The notes beneath the pieces were generated by a model. That model ran no database searches. It was not told the origin of the DNA and saw only the letters and a list, made by a program, of their open reading frames with translations. This document shows positions 6,913 to 14,187 of a stretch of 25,391 nucleotides of DNA, one piece after another (within the stretch, counting starts at the first letter, position 1; every line of letters starts with the position of its first letter). Source of the DNA: an uncultured Campylobacter sp. (GTDB lineage Bacteria > Campylobacterota > Campylobacteria > Campylobacterales > Campylobacteraceae); NCBI RefSeq assembly GCF_937997535.1, contig NZ_CALKTT010000041.1, positions 1-25,391 on the forward strand. Reading direction: 5' to 3'. The translations under genes and the position numbers were made by a program.

Positions 6913-9900
6913 ATGAAGACATTTTTTAGTATGGAGTGCGCGTCAGTGATGCTACTGATTTTGGCGCTAGCCTGTGCAATCGCTACTTTTGTAGAGACCG
7001 CTTACGGCACGGAAGTAGCTTGGGCGATGGTTTATTCTACTGCGTGGTTTGGCGCGCTGATGGTGCTTTTGGGAGTAAATTTAACCTACAATATCTATCG
7101 CTACCGTATGATAAAGCTTCGCACTCTGCCTGCGCTAATCTTTCACGCAAGCTTTTTGTTTATGCTTGTTGGAGCGATTTTGACGAGATATTTCGGCTTT
7201 GAGGGCAATATCCATATAAGAGAGGGCGGCGAGAGCTCGATCGTAACGACTAAAGACGAGGTCGTTCAGCTCCTTACTTTAGGCAGTGACGGCGAGTTTA
7301 TCTCCGCCGACGAGAGCAAATTTTTAAACGGCGCAGGACGGATGAACTTCGATCTCAATCTAGACGTAGAGGGCAGGATCGCAAATTTAAAATTTAAAGA
7401 GCTCGTAGAACACGGCGAGCTAAAATGGGTGCAAGATCCGACCGGACAGGCTCCTGCGCGCGTGGAACTATTATTTTCAAACAATGTTGGCAGCCAAAAT
7501 GTCTCCTTGCAATCAGGCGAGAGCATGGAGATAGGCGAGCTTAGTATTACTTTTAACACAGAGCCTAAAAGTAAGAATTTCATCTACATAAAATCTAAAG
7601 ACGGCAAATTCTATCTAAACTCAAGCCTTGATATAAACGCCACTAAAATGGCTGATATGAGCACTGCACCGCTTAAGAGAAACGAGGATAATCCGCTAGG
7701 CAATCTCTTGCTTTACAGCTTCGATGGGATAAATTTTGCCCCTGTTAGCCTGCTTAGCTCCGCGGTCGAGAAATTTGTCCCGGTCGCTGCGAATTTACCG
7801 GGTGAGCCCGGCGTAGTAGCTACGCTAAGCTTTGCGGGGCAGAGTCGCGAAATCTACGTACCTAGGGATTCGCATGGTGCTAGCTACAAGGTGGGTGATA
7901 AGAATTTCATCGTAGCCTTGGCGCCAAAGATGCTTCATCTGCCTTTTAAAATCGCGCTTCGCGACTTTGTGATGGATCGCTATCCGGGTACCAATTCGCC
8001 CTCCGGATATAAAAGCGAAATCACGCTAAAAGACGGCAATTCGAGCTTTGATTATGATATTTTTATGAATCACGTGCTCGATTACGGCGGATACCGATTT
8101 TTCCAAAGCTCATACGATACAGACGAGCGCGGCACCGTGCTTTCGGTCAATAAAGACCCCGGTAAAGTTCCAACTTACATCGGTTATTTTTTGCTTTGCG
8201 TAGGGATGTTTTTTAACTTTTTCAACCGGGGCTCGCGCTTTTTCAAGCTCTCGCGCTTAATCAGCGAAAATACGCATCTTGCTCGAGAAAAAGATGTAAA
8301 TTCTAAAAATTCGGCGTCTAGCTCGGTGCCCGCAAGCTCCGCAGAAAACTCTGCATCAAAACGCGCCAAAAAATCGCGACGCGGTACTAAAGGCGCGGCA
8401 TTGGCATTAGTAGGCGCGTTGGCTTTGAGTTTGGCCGCATTGTATCCTAGCGCAGCAAATGCCGAACAAAACTCCACGGCACAAAATTCTACTTCGCAAA
8501 ATTCCGCCTCAAATGCAGCCGCAGAAAATTCCGCGCCGCAAAGCCCGGCTAGCGTGCAAAATTCTACTTCGCAAAATTTTGTGCAAAATTCCGCGCAGAA
8601 TTCCGCCGTTGAAAATTCCAAGCATAGCTCCGCTTCGCAAGAATCTGCGGCGGAGCAAGACTCCATCCCGCCGCATAATTTTTCTACTATGGGAGGCGAA
8701 CTAGCCGTGCCGAAATTTGATCCTAAATTTAGTGAGGATCTAGCAAGCCTCGTAATTCAGGGATTTGATGGGCGAATGGAGCCTTTTGATACCGTTTCTA
8801 GGGAGCTTTTAAATAAAATTTACCGCGCCGACGACTACAAGGCGCCAAATGGCGAAATTTTAAACCATAACGCCGCCGCGCTTTCTTTTATGCTAAATCA
8901 AAGCTACTGGAGGCGTGCGCCGATTATCAAGGTTAGCGAGCCGGAGCTTAAGAAAATTCTAGGTATGGACGAGAAGCAAAGCCACGCCAGTATGATGGAT
9001 TTTTTTGAATTTAAGGGTGGCGAGAGCTACTACAAGCTTGATAAAATGGTCGAGGAGATCAACCGAAAGCCTTTGGGCAATCGCGGCGTGCTAGATAAAG
9101 AGATCATCAAGGTAAATGAGCGCGTAAACGTCTTTTATTCGGCGTTTATGGGGGATTATTTTAGAATTATTCCGGTTAAGAACGCTAAAAATAACGAGTG
9201 GCTTTCGCCGCTATATCTAGGCGATGCGCTGGATCAAAACGAATCTGCTGAAGTTAAAAAGATGATGGGAATATTCGTTTCGTCCGTAGTTTATGCCCAA
9301 GAAAGCGGGGATTGGAGCGGCGCAGAAAAGATGCTAAGCTACGTCAAAAAATACCAAGCACAAAACGGCGCAAATTTAATGCCTAGCGAGAGCGCGATAA
9401 AATATGAAATTTTATTTAATAAGGCTAAAATTTTTTCTCGCCTCTTTCCGATCTACACTGTCTCGGGATTTTTGCTTCTGATCTTTATCTTTTTGCGGAT
9501 GATGAAGCCCGCCCTTCGCTTAGGCGGCGCGTTTAAGCTCGTTTATATCGTAAATATCGTCGCCTTCATCGCGCATACCGCAGGCCTTGCGCTACGCGGC
9601 TACGTCTCGGGGCACGCGCCGTGGAGCAACTCCTACGAATCGCTCATCTACATCGCGTGGGCGCTGTCGCTAAGCGGAATATTTTTCTCGCGCAAATCTG
9701 CAATCTCGCTGGCGCTTACCTCGATAATGGCGGGCATTACGCTGATGGTCGCGCATCTTAGTGACATCGATCCGCAAATCACCAATCTCCAGCCGGTTCT
9801 AAAATCGCACTGGCTTACGATCCACGTCTCGGTAATCACCGCGAGCTACGGATTTTTGGGGCTTTGCATGCTGCTTGGAATTTTTACCCTCGTGATGTTT

Positions 9901-10347
9901 CTGTTCGATAAGAAAAACCCGGAGATCGCTCGCAATATCGCAGAAGCCACGCATATCAACGAAATGTCGATGATCCTAGGTCTTTGCCTGCTGACGGTGG
10001 GCAACTTCCTAGGCGGCGTGTGGGCGAACGAAAGCTGGGGGCGCTACTGGGGCTGGGATCCGAAGGAGACCTGGGCGCTCATTACGATTTTTATCTACGC
10101 GGTGGTAGTGCATTTTAGATTTATGCCAAAGCTCAATAATCAATTCGCCTTTGCCGTAGCCTCAATGTTTGCGTATTTTAGCGTCATAATGACCTATTTT
10201 GGTGTAAATTTCTACCTAAGCGGCATGCACTCTTATGCTAGCGGCGAGCGCATTCCGGTGCCCGGCTGGGCGTACGTGATGGTCGCTTCGATGGTGGCTC
10301 TTGCGATCGGAGCGTATTTTCGCTCGGGCAAATCGGCTAGGCTTTAG
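6913..10347 (+). CDS. ccsBA: CcsBA fused cytochrome c synthase (ResB-ResC)
   Basis: This 1144-residue membrane protein exports haem and attaches it to CxxCH motifs of apocytochromes c in the periplasm. The N-terminal ResB/CcsB part has membrane helices within the first 100 residues, a His in LIFHASF near residue 78, and a long periplasmic domain ending in a helix around 420-435. The C-terminal CcsA part carries the tryptophan-rich WWD motif (WANESWGRYWGWDPKETW from Trp1037) and conserved histidines in RGYVSGHAPW, KSHWLTIHVS and GMHSYASG. Between them, about residues 455-595 form a low-complexity Ser/Asn/Ala/Gln/Lys linker holding an extra hydrophobic segment (KGAALALVGALALSLAALYP) ending AANA, which resembles an internal signal peptide. 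Epsilonproteobacterial CcsBA fusions are known; the linker makes this one long. It stands alone upstream of qcrABC. Confidence 0.95.
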   Translation: MKTFFSMECASVMLLILALACAIATFVETAYGTEVAWAMVYSTAWFGALMVLLGVNLTYNIYRYRMIKLRTLPALIFHASFLFMLVGAILTRYFGFEGNIHIREGGESSIVTTKDEVVQLLTLGSDGEFISADESKFLNGAGRMNFDLNLDVEGRIANLKFKELVEHGELKWVQDPTGQAPARVELLFSNNVGSQNVSLQSGESMEIGELSITFNTEPKSKNFIYIKSKDGKFYLNSSLDINATKMADMSTAPLKRNEDNPLGNLLLYSFDGINFAPVSLLSSAVEKFVPVAANLPGEPGVVATLSFAGQSREIYVPRDSHGASYKVGDKNFIVALAPKMLHLPFKIALRDFVMDRYPGTNSPSGYKSEITLKDGNSSFDYDIFMNHVLDYGGYRFFQSSYDTDERGTVLSVNKDPGKVPTYIGYFLLCVGMFFNFFNRGSRFFKLSRLISENTHLAREKDVNSKNSASSSVPASSAENSASKRAKKSRRGTKGAALALVGALALSLAALYPSAANAEQNSTAQNSTSQNSASNAAAENSAPQSPASVQNSTSQNFVQNSAQNSAVENSKHSSASQESAAEQDSIPPHNFSTMGGELAVPKFDPKFSEDLASLVIQGFDGRMEPFDTVSRELLNKIYRADDYKAPNGEILNHNAAALSFMLNQSYWRRAPIIKVSEPELKKILGMDEKQSHASMMDFFEFKGGESYYKLDKMVEEINRKPLGNRGVLDKEIIKVNERVNVFYSAFMGDYFRIIPVKNAKNNEWLSPLYLGDALDQNESAEVKKMMGIFVSSVVYAQESGDWSGAEKMLSYVKKYQAQNGANLMPSESAIKYEILFNKAKIFSRLFPIYTVSGFLLLIFIFLRMMKPALRLGGAFKLVYIVNIVAFIAHTAGLALRGYVSGHAPWSNSYESLIYIAWALSLSGIFFSRKSAISLALTSIMAGITLMVAHLSDIDPQITNLQPVLKSHWLTIHVSVITASYGFLGLCMLLGIFTLVMFLFDKKNPEIARNIAEATHINEMSMILGLCLLTVGNFLGGVWANESWGRYWGWDPKETWALITIFIYAVVVHFRFMPKLNNQFAFAVASMFAYFSVIMTYFGVNFYLSGMHSYASGERIPVPGWAYVMVASMVALAIGAYFRSGKSARL
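8482..8578 (+). repeat. exact 22-nt repeat inside the ccsBA linker
   Basis: The 22 nt at 8482-8503 recur exactly at 8557-8578, 75 nt apart and in frame. Each encodes an QNSTSQN-type peptide. The surrounding DNA, roughly 8460-8650, repeats AAAATTC/CAAAATTCYGC words and encodes the Asn/Ser/Gln/Ala-rich linker. Confidence 0.8.
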
Positions 10348-10352
10348 ATAGA

Positions 10353-10393
10353 CGGGCTTAAATTTTAGAATAATAATTTTGAAATTTCGCCCG
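10353..10393 (+). terminator. possible hairpin terminator after ccsBA
   Basis: CGGGC at 10353-10357 pairs with GCCCG at 10389-10393, with AT-rich inner pairing that needs a bulge. It starts 6 nt after the ccsBA stop. It resembles the hairpin after the esterase gene (24347-24383). No clean T-tract follows, so this is tentative. Confidence 0.35.
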
Positions 10394-10979
10394 GATTTCG
10401 CAGCTTGCCGAGGCTTTATGGATTTATGAAATTTATCTTTAAATTTTGGCTAGGCTTTGAAATCCCGCAGAATTTTATAGAATTTTACGGCTCGCGATTA
10501 CGCTAAATTTTAAAATTTTGCATCGCGACAGAATTTTTGATGCTTGAAATTTTAAGACGTCGTAAAATTCTAATGATTTAGAATTTGCACCGCTATGGGG
10601 TTTTTAATGTTTTAAATTTTACTTCTAGCGGAATTTTTTCATACGACGGAAGCGCGACGTAATTTAGAATTTTAAAATTTCAGCTAGCGCGCTAGTGCAA
10701 AATTCGCCCCGCCGCTGCCATAACCGAGCAGTGAAATTTTAAAATTTGATTTTATAAATTCTATGCTCATTTTTAAATTTAAAATCTCGCGCTTTATGGA
10801 ATTTTATTTATGATGTCGAAATTTTAAAATTTCGCACGCCATTGTCGCAATAACTCTTGCGCGACAAAATTTTAAAATTTTAAATTCAGCGCCATGATAG
10901 AATATGATAGAATTTGAAAATTTATAAAATTTTAAACTGCGAAAACGCCTCGCTAGGTATTAAAATTATCTTAAAATAT

Positions 10980-11007
10980 AATTTAGCTTGCAAGGTTAAG
11001 CTAAATT
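10980..11007. promoter_or_regulatory. 10-bp inverted repeat upstream of qcr promoter
   Basis: AATTTAGCTT (10980-10989) and AAGCTAAATT (10998-11007) are perfect inverted arms around an 8-nt centre. The repeat ends 38 nt before the -10 box at 11045, a position suited to an activator or repressor site. The cognate regulator is unknown. Confidence 0.55.
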
Positions 11008-11044
11008 TCTGCTTACAATCATATTGATTTAATCTTTATTTGGC

Positions 11045-11050
11045 TAAAAT
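11045..11050 (+). promoter_or_regulatory. candidate -10 box for qcrABC
   Basis: TTTGGCTAAAAT places TAAAAT at 11045-11050, 36 nt before the qcrA start. It overlaps the left arm of the inverted repeat at 11047-11066. A GAAAGGA ribosome binding site follows at 11075-11081. Confidence 0.6.
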
Positions 11051-11066
11051 TGACGCTTGTCAATTT
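11047..11066. promoter_or_regulatory. 8-bp inverted repeat overlapping the qcr -10 box
   Basis: AAATTGAC (11047-11054) and GTCAATTT (11059-11066) form perfect arms around GCTT. The repeat covers part of the -10 box and the expected start site. It could be an operator or a 5'-UTR hairpin; the function is inferred from position only. Confidence 0.5.
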
Positions 11067-11086
11067 CTTAATTTGAAAGGATAAAG

Positions 11087-11593
11087 ATGTCTGATCTAAA
11101 ACAGGATAGACGAGGCTTTATCGGGCTTACTTTCGGCGCGGTTGCCGCTGTGGGTGGTGTTTTTGCGCTAGTGGGGATGAAGAAATCGTGGGATCCGTTA
11201 CCTAGCGTGCGCGCCGCCGGCGTCACTACGGTAGATTTAAGTACGATCAAAGAGGGCGAGCTGTATCAAACACAGTGGCGTAAAAAGCCGATTTTCGTGC
11301 TTAAAAAGACTGCCGATATGCCTAAAAACGATGCCCGTGACGTCGTCGTAGGGGATGCTAGATATACGCTTTGCATAGGGCTTTGCACCCATTTAGGCTG
11401 TATTCCTAGCTACAAGCCATCGACGCAACAATTCATCTGTGCATGTCACGGTGGGATTTTCGATGCTAACGGCGTAAACGTATTCGGTCCGCCGCCGCGT
11501 CCTATGGATATACCGCCCTTTAAAATCGACGGAACGAAACTCGTTTTAGGCGAAGAGGGCCCCGAATACCAAGCCCTAAAGCAGAAAGCATAG
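11087..11593 (+). CDS. qcrA: Rieske iron-sulfur subunit of quinol:cytochrome c reductase
   Basis: This 168-residue subunit carries the 2Fe-2S cluster that takes one electron from quinol and passes it to cytochrome c. The cluster motifs are CTHLGC (residues 100-105, ligands Cys100 and His102) and CHGG (from Cys120). The N-terminus has a Tat-like DRRGF sequence followed by a single membrane anchor (about 12-30), as expected for a Rieske protein exported folded. It is the first gene of the qcrABC operon, driven by the promoter at 11045. The next start is 9 nt downstream. Confidence 0.96.
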   Translation: MSDLKQDRRGFIGLTFGAVAAVGGVFALVGMKKSWDPLPSVRAAGVTTVDLSTIKEGELYQTQWRKKPIFVLKKTADMPKNDARDVVVGDARYTLCIGLCTHLGCIPSYKPSTQQFICACHGGIFDANGVNVFGPPPRPMDIPPFKIDGTKLVLGEEGPEYQALKQKA

Positions 11594-11602
11594 GAGGCGC
11601 AG

Positions 11603-12862
11603 ATGGCACATATAAGAAAAGCTACGGGAGTTTGGGATTGGTTCGACCAAAGGCTCGCCGTAACGAAATTTTTCAAGGTGATGGTAAGCGAGTATTGGAT
11701 TCCTAAAAATATCAGCTTCCTTTGGGCGATGGGCGTTATTTTGATGACGCTATTTATAGTTTTGTTCGTTAGTGGACTAATGCTCGTGATGTATTACAAA
11801 CCGGATGTAAATTTAGCATTTGATAGCGTAAATTTCACGATTATGAAAGAGGTCGAATACGGCTGGCTATGGCGACATATCCACGCGGTATCGGCGTCGG
11901 TTGTATTTTTGATCTTATACATTCATACTTTAGTAGCTATATATTACCGCTCGTATAAGCAAGGGCGAGAGATGATTTGGGTAAGCGGAATGCTGCTTTT
12001 CATCATCTTTTCGGCCGAGGCTTTCAGCGGATATATGCTTCCATGGGGACAGATGAGCTACTGGGCAGCGATGGTTATTACTAATCTTTTTGGAGGAATT
12101 CCAGTAGTTGGCGATGCGATAGTAGAGTGGATTCGCGGCGATTACGCCGTAAGCGATCCGACGCTGACGCGATTTTTTATGCTTCACGTCTGTTTACTGC
12201 CTCTCGTGGTGGTTGCGGTGCTGGCGGTGCATTTTTATTCGCTTAGATTTCCGCATGTAAATAACCTAGACGGCGAGGAGATTGACTTTGAGCTCGAGGG
12301 TGAGAAGTATCTGCAGGGCAAAACTAGCGAAAGCAAGGTGATTCCGTTTTGGCCGGGCTTTTTGGCGAAGGATTTTTTCTACGTCAGTATCTTTATGATA
12401 TTTTTCTTTTATCTAGTGGGCTTTCACTTCGATTTTGCGATGGATCCGATAAATTTCGAGCCGGCAAATAGCCTCAAAACCCCAACGCATATCTATCCGG
12501 AGTGGTACTTCCTTTGGGAGTATGAAATTCTGCGCGGATTTTACTTTGATGTAGGACCGCTTAAAGCTGCCGACATCGGGCTTATCGCATTTGCATTCGC
12601 CGGAGTTTCGCTATTTTTCATACCGCTATTTGATCGCAGCAGTGTAGTAGCACCCGCGCATAAAAACAAGGCGTTTTTCATCTGGTTTTGGGTTTTGGTA
12701 ATCGACATGATTCTGCTTAGCCTATTCGGAAAGCTCCCTGCAGACGGCGCGGAGCTTGGTATCGAAAACAAATACTGGGGCTTTGCTTTATCAATCATCT
12801 ATATCGGATTGCTCGTCGTAGTGCTTCCGTTAATTACAATCGCAGAAAGAAAGAGGGTCTAG
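11603..12862 (+). CDS. qcrB: cytochrome b subunit
   Basis: This 419-residue integral membrane subunit binds two b haems and forms the quinol sites. Haem ligand candidates are His94 and His108 in one helix and His195 and His210 in another. The spacings are 14 and 15 residues; the 15 spacing is the cytochrome b6-type pattern rather than the 14/14 of mitochondrial bc1. The quinol-site PEWY motif is at residues 299-302. The ribosome binding site AGGAGG (11592-11597) overlaps the qcrA stop, coupling the two genes. Confidence 0.96.
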   Translation: MAHIRKATGVWDWFDQRLAVTKFFKVMVSEYWIPKNISFLWAMGVILMTLFIVLFVSGLMLVMYYKPDVNLAFDSVNFTIMKEVEYGWLWRHIHAVSASVVFLILYIHTLVAIYYRSYKQGREMIWVSGMLLFIIFSAEAFSGYMLPWGQMSYWAAMVITNLFGGIPVVGDAIVEWIRGDYAVSDPTLTRFFMLHVCLLPLVVVAVLAVHFYSLRFPHVNNLDGEEIDFELEGEKYLQGKTSESKVIPFWPGFLAKDFFYVSIFMIFFFYLVGFHFDFAMDPINFEPANSLKTPTHIYPEWYFLWEYEILRGFYFDVGPLKAADIGLIAFAFAGVSLFFIPLFDRSSVVAPAHKNKAFFIWFWVLVIDMILLSLFGKLPADGAELGIENKYWGFALSIIYIGLLVVVLPLITIAERKRV

Positions 12863-12864
12863 CC

Positions 12865-13968
12865 ATGAAAGAGATAAGAACCCTAATCTTGGTGCTTTTT
12901 TGTGTGGGAATTTTATACTGGTTTATCGAGCCTTATGCTCATACTAAGCTCAGTCCGCACACCGATCCGGTAAATTACGATTTTGCAGCAGGCGATACGG
13001 CTTTAGCCGCGCATAACGTAGCCGCAGCAGAAAGCGCTTTGGCCGCAGCTGAAAAAGGCGGGGATGAGACGATGATAAAAAATTCTAAAAAAGCCCTAGC
13101 CAGCGCGAAAGAGCAACAAGATAAAACGGTGCTTTTTTGGGATGAGATAAATAAAATCGATCTTAGCAAAGGCGATGCCGTGCGCGGCGCCGAGACCTTT
13201 ACAAATGCAGGCTGCACCGCATGTCATGGAGTAAAAAGTGCAAATATCCCCGCTCCTATGGACGCGGCAAGCGCTAGTGCCGCATACGGCGTCAATCCTC
13301 CGGATCTTAGCAGCGCAGGCTATCTATACACCGATAAATTCTTAGCTGCACTCATCAAAGATCCGATCATGGCTCTTAAGCTAGATCAGAAATTTGGCGA
13401 CGAAAAGCCTTTTCCGATGCCCGGGTTTTTCGGTGCAGGCGGTGATCTAAATCAAGAGATCGCCGATATCGTAGCCTATCTAAAGTCGCTCGCTCCTAGC
13501 GAGGATAAGCTAATCGCCTCTGAGGCTGCTGCTAGCGGTATCAAGCAAGGCACCGAACTAAACGAAGCGCAGAAAAAATTCCTTTTAAGTAAGGCGGTTT
13601 TTGAGGATGCTTGTCTAAGATGCCACGACGTCAAATATGATAAGCTCTTTGCATCCAGCGACAAGGCTAGCTTGGCTGCGTATATGGGCTCGACGCCTCC
13701 TGATCTTTCGATGATGATCCGTTCTAAGGGCGCCAACTATCTGCACGAGTTTATCAATGATACGCAAAAGAAGCTTCCAGGCACTTCGATGCCGCGCGTA
13801 GGCTTGAACGAAAACGCTGAAGCCAAGGTCGTGGAATATTTAGCTGACGTAGGCGATAGCAAAAAAGCTGAGCGTGAAGCTACAACCATAAATATTATGA
13901 TTTATTTCTTGATCCTTTCTGTTTTTGCAGGTCTTTGGAAAAGTAAAATTTGGTCGAAACTTCACTAA
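12865..13968 (+). CDS. qcrC: di-haem cytochrome c subunit
   Basis: This 367-residue membrane-anchored cytochrome c accepts electrons from the Rieske protein. Haem sites are CTACH (117-121) and CLRCH (250-254). Probable Met ligands lie in PFPMPGF and GTSMPRVG. There are N-terminal (about 6-22) and C-terminal (about 345-362) membrane helices. Between the first helix and haem 1 lies an Ala-rich helical stretch (about 38-85), which may be a spacer arm. The gene begins 2 nt after qcrB. Haem attachment would depend on the CcsBA encoded just upstream. Confidence 0.95.
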   Translation: MKEIRTLILVLFCVGILYWFIEPYAHTKLSPHTDPVNYDFAAGDTALAAHNVAAAESALAAAEKGGDETMIKNSKKALASAKEQQDKTVLFWDEINKIDLSKGDAVRGAETFTNAGCTACHGVKSANIPAPMDAASASAAYGVNPPDLSSAGYLYTDKFLAALIKDPIMALKLDQKFGDEKPFPMPGFFGAGGDLNQEIADIVAYLKSLAPSEDKLIASEAAASGIKQGTELNEAQKKFLLSKAVFEDACLRCHDVKYDKLFASSDKASLAAYMGSTPPDLSMMIRSKGANYLHEFINDTQKKLPGTSMPRVGLNENAEAKVVEYLADVGDSKKAEREATTINIMIYFLILSVFAGLWKSKIWSKLH

Positions 13969-13975
13969 AATTTTA

Positions 13976-13999
13976 GCAGTCGGAGTAAAATCCGACTGC
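13976..13999 (+). terminator. hairpin terminator after qcrC
   Basis: GCAGTCGGA (13976-13984) pairs perfectly with TCCGACTGC (13991-13999) around the loop GTAAAA, 7 nt after the qcrC stop. Flanking A/T runs could extend the stem. It fits an intrinsic terminator separating the respiratory and iron operons. Confidence 0.7.
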
Positions 14000-14130
14000 C
14001 ATTTAAAATTCCGCCATATCCTAAATTCTATTAAATTTCATCTATCAAAAAGCTCTTGCAATTGAGAATTTAGCCGCTTTCGTGCTTTATGATAACCGCT
14101 TTTTTTATTACTTTTTAAGATTTTTCTACA

Positions 14131-14136
14131 TATAAT
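14131..14136 (+). promoter_or_regulatory. candidate -10 box for the FTR1-P19 operon
   Basis: A consensus TATAAT lies 51 nt before the FTR1 start, preceded by T-rich DNA (14101-14128) as usual in Campylobacter. Related operons are iron-regulated by Fur in C. jejuni. I could not identify a convincing Fur box here by eye. Confidence 0.6.
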
Positions 14137-14187
14137 TGCCGCTAGATTTTGAAATTTAATGTATGAATTTAACTCAAGAAGGTTCAG

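Larger units (their letters stand above)
10348..11086 (+). other. 739-nt AT-rich intergenic region, no gene
   Basis: No plausible gene is visible on either strand. The stretch carries at least five AAATTTTAAAATTT-type palindromes (near 10505, 10668, 10735, 10820 and 10866) plus many GAATTT/AAATTC words. It ends in the qcr promoter region with two inverted repeats. A bulged hairpin (CGGGC...GCCCG, 10353-10393) just after ccsBA may end that transcript. Confidence 0.6.

Noticed and set aside
8184..8666. 160-codon open frame on the minus strand, rich in Cys/Glu/Phe
   Set aside because: It is antisense to the ccsBA linker; its EFC/AEFC repeats are simply the complement of the AAAATTC-rich low-complexity DNA, and it has no ribosome binding site.
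14075..14110. Possible Fur box upstream of FTR1 (ttatgataaccgc and the following AT run)
   Set aside because: Only a half-site resemblance to the Fur consensus; not enough to call without a weight matrix, although Fur control is expected from C. jejuni.
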